Assembly: GCA_951802195.1 (NCBI GenBank)
Contig: OX637638.1
Location: 124,001 to 188,000, forward strand
Length of the DNA stretch: 64,000 nucleotides
From: Tausonia pullulans
Lineage: Eukaryota > Basidiomycota > Tremellomycetes > Cystofilobasidiales > Mrakiaceae
Direction: 5' to 3'
A program made the translations under genes and the position numbers. Below, piece after piece: positions 54,151-64,000 of this stretch. The notes under the pieces are model-generated. The model searched no databases. It worked only from the letters and a program-made list of their open reading frames with translations, and was not told where the DNA came from. Within the stretch, counting starts at the first letter, position 1. Every line of letters begins with the position of its first letter.

Positions 54151-55279
54151 TTAGCCGTGGCTCCTCGTCCTCCGACCGATGGAGTCCTCTGCCGGAGATG
54201 CTGCCTCCTTCTTCAGCTTCTTGCTCGCCGTTACCTTCTTTCTCCCTCCCTCTTTATCCTCCTTGTTCTTTTCCTTGTCCTCCCCCTTGTCCTCCTCGTT
54301 CTCCCCCTTGCCCTCCTCTTTGTCCTCCTCCTTGTCCTCCTCCTTGTCCTCCTCCTTGTCCTCCTCCTTGTCCTCCTCCTTGTCCTCCTCCTTGTCCTCC
54401 TCCTTGTCCTCGTCCACCTTGACCCTCTTTCGAGGAGGCTCCAAGTCCTCCTCGGCAGCCAGAGTGGCCCCCTCCTGATCAGCGTCACCTTGCTTCTCAG
54501 CAGCCTCATCGTCCTCCTTGCCCGGTGGCGACTTGCGCTTCTCACCCACCGATACCTTCTCCGTGCCCTCCTCCTCCTTCTCTACTTTCTCCTTTTCCTG
54601 CTCCTTCACTTCGCCCTTGGCTCCGGGTCCAGAGGCCTTACCGCTGCGCTCCTTGATCAGGTCGTGACCCCTTTGGACAAAAGACATCCGTCAGCTCTTC
54701 TTCCATTCCCACGTCGCGCGGAGTAGGGACGCACCAATTCATAAGAGACGCATAAGATTTAGTCGCCTTGACCTCCTCGTCCGACTTCTCTGCGTTTCCA
54801 GCGCCCTCTTGCGCAAGATGGCGCTTGCTGATGGAAGTTCGACGTGCGGTCAACGCCGCACGGAACAGGTGGCATTTTGACTTCGACTTCCTCACTCGAC
54901 TCACTTGTATGCAACGACCTTTCGCATGTGCTTGAGGTCGTCCTCCGTGAACTTGTCCGCATTGCGCTCCGGGTTGCGTTCGAGGATCTCAACGATGTGC
55001 CGGCCGGACTGATGGCCGACAGCCTCGGTATCCTCGTCGTTGCCGCCTTCGCCGTGCCAGCCGGTGTTCTTTGAATCGTCTGTCTCGAGCCAAGCCTTGA
55101 GCTCAGAGGCGGTCATGTTAACGGTCTGAGATTGATTGGATGCAGCAAGGGGAGAGCGGATGTAGAACGTCAGATTGGGAACGCGTCGTGCCAGCGCCGG
55201 ACGAGGCCTCCGATTCCTCCTTTGATGCCTGGTTGCGCACCTCGTTGAAGTCAGCGATGACCTCAGAGTCGGGCTTCAT
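54151..55279 (-). CDS. DUF3140 protein with DKEE-repeat tail
   Basis: Protein with the DUF3140 domain, a small helical domain common in actinobacteria and other bacteria and sometimes described as DNA-binding. Minus-strand exons: 55279-55241, 55125-54905, 54827-54735, 54670-54151; 290 aa. Residues 1-120 hold the domain: MKPDSEVIADFNE-TVNMTA, SELKAWLETDDSKNTGW, VGHQSGRHIVEILERN, LKHMRKVVAYNKRHLAQ and YASLMNWGHDLIK. The rest is a Lys/Glu/Asp tail with about seven DKEE units coded by a 12-bp repeat, plus basic runs (PPRKRVKV, GRRTRSHG) that look like nuclear signals. Bacterial members lack such a tail. It looks like an old acquisition fitted with introns and a nuclear tail, but vertical descent cannot be excluded. 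Confidence 0.85.
54319..54412 (-). repeat. 12-bp coding minisatellite (DKEE units)
   Basis: Nearly perfect repeats of CTCCTCCTTGTC on the plus strand, read on the minus strand as Asp-Lys-Glu-Glu. The exactness at the DNA level points to recent expansion; length should vary between strains. Confidence 0.9.
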
Positions 55280-56799
55280 GATGATGGATGGATGGATGGA
55301 ACGTGTGCGGGTTGGCTCTAGGAGTGTGGGTGTTGGAAGACACCCAGCAGACGAGAGGGCGAGGCTGCCCCCCCCCCCCCCCCCCGCTCGCTCATGCGTT
55401 GACGCAGGCGCAGCCGGGTGCACATCTCGATGACGTGGGCCTTAATACCAGCCAACCTTCACCATTCCAGGATCTTCTACAGCTACTGTTCTTTCCTCAC
55501 CGCACTTCCTGAGGGATGAAGGAGGGGATCTCAACCCTAAAACACGCAATTATGCACTGCAACACGACCGTGGCCAGCCAGACAGAGCGCGCGGGTGAAG
55601 TTAGTGAGCATGTAAGGAGCCGTCCGAGCTCTCTTTAAATGGGGGAATGGCAAATCACAGGCAGATCAGAACAATGACGCTGAATGTGAGTCAAGTTTGA
55701 TTATGGCAGGTTGGGATGCTTTTGATCCGGCGTGTGTGCAACCCGGCCGGTCGTGCCGAACAACTCAACGTCCGCACGCTCGATTTCGGTTGCGCTTTCC
55801 TCGTCTTTCGTTTTATTGCTCTATGCGTTATTCGTTGGCCAATCAAGCTTAACTCTAGAGTAACCTTCCTCTACTCACCCAGGAAGGTTCTATTTTAGTT
55901 TGCTCGTTTGAAAGAGTCGGCCATGCACGATACGATGTCTTGCTTCGTGTTCGGATCGTCCATCTTAGCCGGCTGGCACTGGCAGCGAATATGTTAGACG
56001 CTCTTCTCGACCACTAACCTCCAGGCGACTCGCCCAATTCGTTGGCACCCTCTTTCATCCCGACCGCAGCCATGTCATTGAACACTCAAAACGCTCCCAG
56101 GAGTGCAAGATCGAGCGCCAGGGCTGCAAGCGCGCCCCTTTGACGAGCTCGCCTTGGAAGACAAAGAAACTCCCATCGTTCCACACCCTGTCGATCGTGC
56201 CGATGCCTTCGCTCGTCAGATTAACCAATAAGGGCCACTTCAGGACTTAAACGCCTCACCTACTCCAATATCTGAGGAGATGACAGCACTTGCGGGGAGT
56301 CGTGCTGGTGGCCCGCCGGCATTTGATCATTGGTTAATCTCACTCTCTCTTGCGTTCAGGTCTGACTCTCGCTCCTTGGCTTGGTGGCCATGGCAGGCGC
56401 TCCTGTATTTTGAGGAGTCTATTATTCCTGTTCTCTAGATTGGTCCCATAGGTGCTCGCTTCGCTCTCCTGTCAGTTCTCCAAAGGTTTTATACCACTGG
56501 TCTCCACTAATTCTCTCCCTTTGTCAGTCAATCAATTGATTTATCGTAACAAGCGTCTACCTTGTCGCGCTCTGCCGCGACGAGCCCATAATGTTATGGA
56601 ACCATCAGGGGGTCACGAAATCGGATTCTGAGAAGTCGTTGGCGAGACAGCTCTATTCTTAAGAAGGGACCAGTATTGAAAGGGGAAACGAGAAGAACGT
56701 GGCCAATTAGTTGCCTGAATTGGACCCTACTATTCTTGTTTCCTCATCTCGTCTCCCGGTTGTTGGCGTCAAGATCAGAGAACGATATGGCATCCCCAT
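55280..56799. other. Gene-free stretch with C-run, lower GC
   Basis: About 1.5 kb. A C-run of about 15 lies at 55370-55385, upstream of the DUF3140 start. From 55600 to 56760 the base composition is lower in GC than elsewhere and only very short frames occur. No RNA gene, repeat or transposon protein is recognised. Confidence 0.45.
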
Positions 56800-59700
56800 C
56801 TATGACGACGACGAAGACCCCCTTACATCCAAACCCAGTACATCCGAGAACCACACGGCCCTCTCGACTGTTTCGAACTGATCGGCCTTGAGGGCCTTCT
56901 TCCCCTGCGCCTTGGCTTCCGCCTCCGCTCGCTGTCGCCGCCGCTTCTCCCTTCCTCCCCCTCCTCCTCCAGTATCCAAAGAAGCCAGCTCAACGAGCTC
57001 CTCGACGGCCGCTCGAAACTGGGCCCGACCTTCCGCGAGCACAGCGACGCGGAAAACGACTTCGACGGTTTCCCCTGGCCCAAGGACTCGCTGGGTTGGG
57101 GGCGTTGTCGAGAGGAGACCGTCGTGAATGAAATGCGAGGGGACGAAGGGGGCCGTCGAGGACCCGTCCGGCTGGCGAGGGGGAGCAGCCAGGGCCGGCG
57201 GCCCTCCTCGAGGGGAAGGATCGGATGAGGAGGGGGGAGATGCCCAGGTCGAGGGACTGCCTTGGGTAAGGTAGACGGGCGAGAGGTGGACGAGAGGGTG
57301 AATTGACCGAGCTGGAGAATATAAGGGAGTCAGCCAGTGTAGGGCACCACATACGAGAGTGGGCCGTATGAAGCTTACACATCCTGTTCCGCAGAGAGAC
57401 TACGAGCTCGAAAAATTCGTTGGGTACGACCGGGGCACCCGCGGGCTGAGGGCTGGCCGCCAACGACACGGCAAGCTCGTCCGAACGGAGAACATCGAGC
57501 ATTGGAGCTGAGAGCCTCGAGGAGCGCAGAGAGATACGACCACGTCGCGATCCTTCGGGCTTTGAGCGCCAGGCCAGGAATTGTCAGCCGGAGTGCGAGG
57601 GTGCTAAGCAGGGAACCATGAAGGACCAACCTCTTTCCATGTGGCCGTGACGAGGCGGAGGAGCTCCTCCCGATACCAAAAGAGCGTCCGGGTGAGGTCC
57701 TCCTCGGCCTTGGATGCTGCCAACTTGGAAACGACAAACTGGCGTTCGGTGAGCGTCGGGATGGGCGAGGTCGACTTGGAGGCGGGGAGGAGCACGCGCG
57801 GGATGGGAAGTACGATCCTGAAAGAGACAAGAGCCGTCAGATCTGAAAAGCACTGGAAGATAGAAAATAGTATCTGCTCACCGTTCAGTAGACCCGGGGG
57901 AGATGAGTCGCTTGGAGGTTGACAGAGCGCCTGCCGGGGAGATGAGTGGTCAGCTTTGGGCTCATAGAAGAAAGATTGGCTGTCTCTACTTACCACCCTC
58001 TCGGTCGTTTTCCCGCTGGAAGGAAACCTCAAATGACTGCCCGTATACGTTGCGAACATCGACCGCCAAGAGGCAGTATTCTTCGTCGGCGTCCTTTTTT
58101 CGAAGAAGTGATGACAGTGAGAGATCCTCCACCTCCTCCTCCTTTGTATGTCGGGGCAACATATCCCTACCCGCCGATCCAGAAGAAGGCAGGCGAAGGA
58201 TGTCCATCGATGTGCATTCGAGAGTGTGATAAACGGTGAGGAGGACGGGGAAGATAATCTGCCGAGTGTGGAAGAGCGTCGGCCGCTGAACCATTCCGGG
58301 ACGGTCAAGGTACGCGTAGTCAATGAGGATCGAGCCGTGAGTGCTGGGTGAGAGGGAGAGAGACAATGTGAGCTTGAGCCTCACCAAGATGAAACCTTGA
58401 ATCGTACACGGCGGCGAGAGACTCACCATCCGACTTTGCCGAGTGTGCGGACATTGAGTGAGTGCTTCGCCCCTGGCGCGATGAGGATCGGTTGGCCAGC
58501 CTGGTCCCATCTGAAGACGGGTCGGTCGACGAGATCCGATTCGACCTCGTGGGCGTCGCCTGGGGAAAGCTCGCCCTCTGCGATAAGCGCCTGCGCCGGT
58601 TCAAGCGTCGAGTCTTGAAATGAGAGCTTGACAAAGTCGATCGGGAGATGCGAAATGTTTTCAAGCGTAATGCGGATATTGGACCTGGGCCGCCAGAAAG
58701 AGAGAGAGAGAGAGTTAGTGCTAATTGTAGGGGGAGGATCAGGGGCAATGACGATTCACTCTTCTCCATCGTAAAGCATCATGGCGCCGTGCGTCAACGA
58801 CGTCCCGCGTAACCGCAGGAGAGGTTGCTCAGGCACGACCTCGCAGCGAAGGAAACCTGGCTCCTTGATCGCCACCACACCCGATGACGACCTCTTCGGC
58901 GGGTGCTCGGCTTTCTTGATCTTCGATGAGGGACCACCGTCACCACTTTCAGCCGATGCTGCGGCAGCAACACCCTCAAGCCTAGCCGACTCGCGCTTTC
59001 TGCGTTCACTCGGCCTTGCATCGAGCCCGCTCAATTTGAGCGACCGTTCGTACCCCTCCCGGATGCTCTCGCGCTTCCGCTGGCGCCGCTCCTCTTCGGC
59101 GTCGAGTACGGGGAGGATAAACTCGGCCTCGGATCCGTCGGTCAGACGGATGACGCAGCCTCGGACGAGGAGCGTGCCGGGGTTCGAGGCGGTGCCGGTG
59201 ACGCGGACGGTGTGGAAGGCCAACGGAGGGAGGAGGACTGAGCATGGGTGGCATATAAAGTCGACGCCGGAAGTGCTGCGTGAGAGAAGAAGTTTAGTGA
59301 CGAGCGACAAAGAGACCACGGAGTATGCCCACCTCAGTCGCAAGTTGCTGATCTCGAGGTCGAAGCTCAAGGGGTTTTGGAGCGTAACAAAGAACTCGAG
59401 GGTCTCGCCCTGAATGAAGATCGGCTGCAACGAGAGATGGGATGATCAGCGTGGAAAACTCTTGCAAGCAGTTGCTCCCTCTCACCTGATTGAGCTGAGA
59501 GGCCTTGGAACGAGGGTTGTACAGAAACGGGTCTCGCACGAGCCCGACAGCCGTCAGCGACGATGGTGCCGTGCGATCCTGCATGCCGTGCTCGATCGGG
59601 ACGTGACTAGGGAGGGGACTGAGGTTAAAGGCAAGAAGGAAGCCGCCCGTCAGCCAGCCTTTGTCTGATCCACCAGCCGACTAGCACTCACGTTCCTGCC

Positions 59701-62262
59701 TCAAGGCTGAGGACAAGCCAGCCGGCCCAGAACTTGAGTCGACTGTTCTCGTCGGCGGGGAGCTCGCCCCTCCTTCGAGACGTTGCAAGTGCTCGCGGGA
59801 AGATGCTGGCGAGATGAGCCTGTTCACTTGGGGGCAGGAAAGGATGCAGCGTTCGGAGCGCCGTGAGCGCCAGGAGGACGATGGTTGGGTGGTCTGCAAA
59901 GTGAGGATTGGGAAGGGTGTGAGTGAAGTGATCGTCTTCCTCCGCTTCAAGCTCGCCTGATCACTCACCAGGAAGGGCCTCAGCAATCGCGATCCCATCC
60001 CTCAGCGCTCTCAGCTGCAACTCCGGCCATCCGAACCTTGCATTCACACCGCTCTCCATCGCCGTCTTTCCACCACTACCGGCAACGGGCTCTCCTCCAC
60101 CGCCAGCGATCTCGACAGCGCCGAGATTCTTCGTCTCGAGCCCCTGGACAAATAACTCACGATCGAGGTCGACGCCGTACCCCTCGAGCACGCGCGCCAG
60201 GACGACCATGAGCCCCTCGTTGCCGTCCCTCTCAAGCGGAGCACGGACTCCGACCTCCCCCCTTGTCGGGGCCGCTCCGTTCATCTGTCCAACCACCGCC
60301 GATGACGACGCAGTCACCCGTGCCCTGACGACGAGGTCCACGACGCATCCGAGGACCTGCCTCGCATAGATGCCCTCCCTCCTCCGCATCCCTAGTCCAC
60401 GCATGAGATCCACGAGCTTCGAGAGCGCCGCGATTCGCTCTCGATCCGCGAGCAGGCTCAACCACGGTCCGTGGGCTTTCCCCGCGAGACGAACGACGTC
60501 CGATCGGGTGAGACCGAGTCGAATGAGGCCAGGTTGGGTCGCTGAAGCTGTCGGTGTTGGTCGTAGGGGAGGAGGGAAGTCACGCTGCTTCAAGGAGCGA
60601 GGGGAGGAGAGGGAGAGTTGGGACGAGAGGGGACTGATCTCGCCGGAGATGTAGATGTCGGAAATAAGGCGGGCGTGTCGGAGTGCGACAGAGGTGTACA
60701 GGAAGGCGAGGGGATCTCGGCTGGAGGCGGAGGTGGAGGGGAGGGGAGGGGAGGCCTTGTGGTAAAGCGCGAGGGCTTGGTTGAGGTGGTTTTGAATGTC
60801 CTGCAGCACTGGCTGGAGTTTGAAAGTCGGCTGTGGTCAGCAAGATACTCGTCTTCCGAGGAAATCTAGAAGAAAGGACGCGCACAGGAGCAGTGGGAGA
60901 CCAGGGCTTGGGCTTGGACTCAATGAGTAAGAGAGCGGTCGCGAGCCCCTCAAGTGATGAGGCGTGCCAGATGGCCTCAATTGGAAGCTTGATGAAAGCA
61001 GCGATGGCATCGTTGAACCTGGTAAGCGACAAGAACTGGCGGTCAGAGGCTGAGGAGCCAATCCAGGGGGAAGGTGGAACGACTTACGAGACCACTGCGT
61101 CCCCAAGCCGTCCACTAAGGAGATGCAGCGAGCCCATAACAGCTGCAAGCCTTGCCTGAGCGGCAGCCGTCGCACCAGCGGCGACCCCTCCTCCAGGAGT
61201 CGAAAAGCCCGAGGACGGGCCAGACGCGCCAGAGACGATGCGCCTCCTTCCTGGGCCACCGAATCCAGTCCGGACTGGGAGAGCGGCGGGATCCATCGAT
61301 GAAGCGGCCGGGGCAAGGGAAAGCGTCCGAAGCGAGCTCGAGGTGTTGGATCTCGGCAGCGAGGGCGCATTCGATACATCTCCTGAGGAGGACGGCAGAG
61401 CGCCCGTGCTAGCGCCGTGAGGGAGAGACGGGTGCGGTTGGTGGCCAAGTGCAGGGGAGCTGGTCCTCGATGGCGGGGAGGTGATAGACATGCGCGCCTG
61501 GTTGGTGAGGCCCGCGCTGGAGGATGCTTGGGCATGCGGAAAGGACGACGATCCCCGAGGAAGGATCGAAAGCGGCGGGAGCTGTGACTGCGTGAGGAAC
61601 GCTAGACCGGAAGGTGTCTCAAGGACGCTCGCAATCTCGCTGAATTCACTGAGGAGTGTGCCGAGCATGTCGCCAAGCATGGCGCCGATGAGAGGACGAG
61701 GATCCGCCATTTTAGGGATCACCACGACGGCGTTCTCGCCCCCACTGCCTCCTGCACCAGCCTCAGCGCCGCGGATGTCGATCTGGACCTCCCGGTCGAC
61801 GCCCTCGACGCCGAAGCAGCGGGTGACGAGTGGGCAGCCCTCGCCGGCGCCCTCTGGGAAGAGCTGCTCGACGCGGTCCCGGAGCAGTCGGCCGGCGACG
61901 TCGAGGCTGAGCGTCTCGCCGAGGTCGACGATGCCGATGATGGCGAGCACTTGGGCGCTCGGCCGCAGAACGGTCAGGCTCTCGGTGCTGCTGTCCATGC
62001 CTGTCGCTGGCGGCGAGACCAGGAACTTGAGGTGGACTTCGTTTCCCGTGTTGGCCCTGTTACTTGGCCCGAGCGACGAAGCCAGAGAGGGGAAGAACCG
62101 CGAGCGAGAGAGCGAGGTCGGGAGCGGAACGTCCAACTGGGGGATTGAGCCGAAAGAGGTGATGTGCTCGAGATAGGTTGTCCAGGTCGACCGTCGGACG
62201 GAGCCGATGGGGACGACGAGGATCGGGATGTGAGCGAGTGCGGAGGGGGAGGAGAGGTCCAT
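56800..62262 (-). CDS. trs120: TRAPPII complex subunit Trs120 (TRAPPC9)
   Basis: Large subunit of TRAPPII, the Golgi exchange-factor complex for Rab GTPases. Minus-strand exons: 62262-61088, 61018-60886, 60830-59969, 59893-59692, 59606-59486, 59424-59333, 59275-58760, 58684-58427, 58343-57994, 57930-57882, 57817-57631, 57559-57379, 57311-56800; 1545 aa, within the family range. The N-terminus (LAHIPILVVPIGSVRRSTW) is the typical Trs120 start. Helical repeats with RFNDAIAAF-like and EAIWHASSLEGLATALLL blocks follow. The middle has VGLVRDPFLYNPRSKA, then Ig-like beta domains (PIFIQGETLEFFVTLQNPLS; VRVTGTASNPGTLLVRG; DVRNVYGQSFEVSF). A Ser-rich disordered loop of about 130 residues interrupts the first exon. 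The donor at 57378 (GTAAGC) is chosen because it alone keeps the frame into the last exon. Confidence 0.92.
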
Positions 62263-63496
62263 GGTATGATAGTGACTATGGATAGAAACAGCCGAGTCTG
62301 GGTCAGCCTGATAGACTCCTTGCGAGTGAGAGAGAGGGAGGAGTAAATGAGAGCTGGAGCCCGATGAACTCGCGCGCCGACGCGTCGGTGTCTCGCTTGA
62401 GCCGACTTTCGAGACCACAATTCGAGGTGCTAAAGAGGGGCAAGTGGTAGGCTGAAAGAATGAATGGATCTCAGTGGCCTAATACTGTGTCCCGTCTCAC
62501 AAGCGCGAGCGTGCCTGATCGAGGGCGGCGACGTGCTGTCACTTGTTCGCGATGACGGGTCTCCCTTCGGCCCGTCGCCTCGATATCTGGAGTCTTCCTA
62601 CAGCACAAATAACCGAGATCCTAGTCTGAAGAGCCTCTGAAGACAACAGAACAACGGACATGACAAGCGGCTGTACTCACGAAGCGATGATGAGACGGCG
62701 GCGGCGCTCTACGAGCGTTCGAGGGCAGCGAGACGGGCGTCACCAGAGAGGTGCAGGCTTATGCTAGTCAATGAAGCCGGCTGGAAGGATCCTCCGCTGA
62801 GAGTTGGAAATATCGAGCCAGGAAAGGCAGGAGGCAACGGATGTCGAAGGGAAGGGTCCGAGTCAAGGAGGGAACGCTCGTCGGATGAGGCTGATGGAGA
62901 ACGAGAGAGCGTAACAAAGCCGTCCTTCCTGTTGGAAGAATCTGTGGGTCGAGCTGCGAGAGCTCAGAAGAGTGGTTAGGTGGTGGACGGGCGGTCAAGG
63001 AGGTTGTCGTCGTTGAGGGCGAGGACGCGAGGCCGACGGGGATGCGCGCCCCAAGCGCGTGGACTTGGCTAGGAAGCGGGGTGATCTGTGGAGCATGTAC
63101 CATGGCGGAAAAGAGCTACATCGAATGCAGGACTAAATGAGAGAATGTGGAACTCAAACAGGAAAAGCAACATGAGGACTGGCATGAGATTTAACTGCGG
63201 GCGCCACCGCCATCCGCAATCCGACTCATGTAATCGCGGTCCGACCTAGCTGTTCTTGCTATCTTTCTTGTGCTTTAACTTTCATTTGTTCTTCAGAGAT
63301 GAAGGGGCCAAAACTCCTTGGACGCCTTCCACATCGTCGTCGAGGATGCCGAGGGTGACCGCTTGACGCGCCTTACCTTGTCTTTGACCAGAGCCAGCCA
63401 AGAAACGCCGCGTCCTCTTCTCCCCCCTCTTTTCGACGACCGTCCTCCTTGTAATCAACAACAACAACAACAACACACTCCACCTTCTTCTCCACC
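62263..63496. promoter_or_regulatory. Divergent region upstream of trs120
   Basis: About 1.2 kb between divergent starts. A frame extends upstream of the trs120 ATG without another ATG, so it is treated as 5' UTR. Short frames near 62760-63100 lack support. A CAA-rich simple repeat lies just before the next start (about 63458-63475). Confidence 0.4.
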
Positions 63497-64000
63497 ATGT
63501 CCGCCACCCCCTCCATGTTCGTTCCCCTCACGGGCAAGTTTGACCCGGCCAAGCCCAAGGATTGGGCCTCGGACCTGGCTCTCCTCGACTGGGGTCCGTC
63601 TCCTTCGCTGCTCCTTTGCTGCTCCTTCGCTGCTCGTCACTCACTGACGGGCTGGCCCTCATCTAATAGACAAGACCAACATTGCTTTCACGAAGCGCAC
63701 CTTCCTCGAATTCCTCAAGTGAGTTTCTGTGGCTGTGGTGGACCGCAGGGAGCCGTCCCTTGCTGGACGACGAGCGAGCCTGACGAGCTGCCTCTCATTG
63801 ACATCTCTCATTGTCTTGTCGAACTCACGAAGATCCATTGGCATCTCTGTCGGAACCAACTACACTGAGATTAACAAGCTGCCCAGTCAGTACTGCTACC
63901 AGGTCTTCTTTGTTTGCCGTGAAAGGACGACTTCGTGTCGGCTTGCCTGCTTGTTGGGCTCTCTGCCGAGCTTCGTTCGTCAGTTGGACTAAGAGGAGCG
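63497..64000 (+). CDS. Unrecognised gene, 5' end only
   Basis: Start of a gene cut by the window edge. Exons 63497-63593, 63670-63718 and 63833-63885 join in phase to MSATPSMFVPLTGKFDPAKP, KDWASDLALLDW, DKTNIAFTKRTFLEFLKS, IGISVGTNYTEINKLP, after which another intron begins. There is no signal peptide or membrane segment. The GT..AG introns, CT-rich leader and acceptable phases support a real gene. I do not recognise the family from these 67 or so residues. The exon 3 acceptor is AAG, as in other genes here. Confidence 0.65.

Noticed and set aside
1-64000. CRISPR arrays, bacterial operons, ribosome binding sites and rRNA genes
   Set aside because: The sequence is eukaryotic nuclear DNA with spliced genes; no such elements are seen.
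1-64000. LTR retrotransposon, virus-derived or DNA-transposon proteins
   Set aside because: No reverse transcriptase, integrase, capsid or transposase motifs were recognised in any frame.

Overview
The window is nuclear DNA of a basidiomycete fungus, most likely a Pucciniomycotina yeast of the Microbotryomycetes type (red-yeast relatives). The evidence is GC-rich sequence, genes packed on both strands, many short introns with GT..AG ends and a CTGAC/CTAAC branch motif close to the acceptor, CT-rich upstream regions, and fungal-specific proteins (Dsc3, NOP16, PNS1-type CTL). No gene could be pinned to a species. Coordinates come from splicing reading frames by eye. Each complete gene model below is in phase from ATG to stop, except the low-confidence candidate at 38360-38880.

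Layout. 1-381: 3' end of the Rab GTPase Ypt1. 1195-5734: two mitochondrial ribosomal protein genes, uS4m (NAM9) and mL46. 5981-9380 (-): long coiled-coil protein of unknown function, sharing a palindrome-rich divergent promoter with an arrestin-domain protein (9850-14498) that carries seven copies of an EKAR-type motif. 14920-16839 (-): mitochondrial nuclease NUC1/EndoG. 17552-18615: NOP16. 18735-20071 (-): DSC3. 20574-22016: RLP24, with a hairpin-rich intron. 22017-27820: a GH10 xylanase with a C-terminal CBM1, preceded by a decayed or diverged CBM1 copy. 27821-30756 (-): secreted S28 serine peptidase with 18 exons, four of them 11-14 nt. 31175-34435 (-): choline-transporter-like membrane protein. 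34436-39616: gene-poor, AT-richer accessory stretch holding a three-unit tandem array (VNTR plus poly-A-tailed segment), tRNA-Glu(CTC) and a doubtful small gene. 39617-42106: sphingoid base kinase. 43394-46207: GSK3 kinase with a 1.16-kb intron. 46682-49189 (-): methylmalonate-semialdehyde dehydrogenase. 49190-52344: mostly empty, with an intron-containing tRNA-Gly(GCC). 52345-53860: secreted class 3 lipase. 54151-55279 (-): bacterial-type DUF3140 protein with a DKEE repeat tail. 56800-62262 (-): TRAPPII subunit Trs120. 63497-64000: 5' end of an unrecognised gene.

Genes working together. NAM9 and mL46 serve the mitochondrial ribosome; NOP16 and RLP24 serve 60S assembly. Ypt1 and Trs120 belong to the same Rab/TRAPP trafficking pathway. 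Dsc3 and the arrestin are ubiquitin-linked membrane quality control and trafficking factors. GH10, S28 and the lipase are secreted hydrolases.

Most interesting: the 36474-37813 array, which on the minus strand reads as VNTR, unique segment and poly-A, repeated head to tail and flanked by AAAGAT on both sides; the structured RLP24 intron; the microexon-rich S28 and NUC1 genes; the arrestin EKAR repeats; and the two-cysteine CBM1-like copy.
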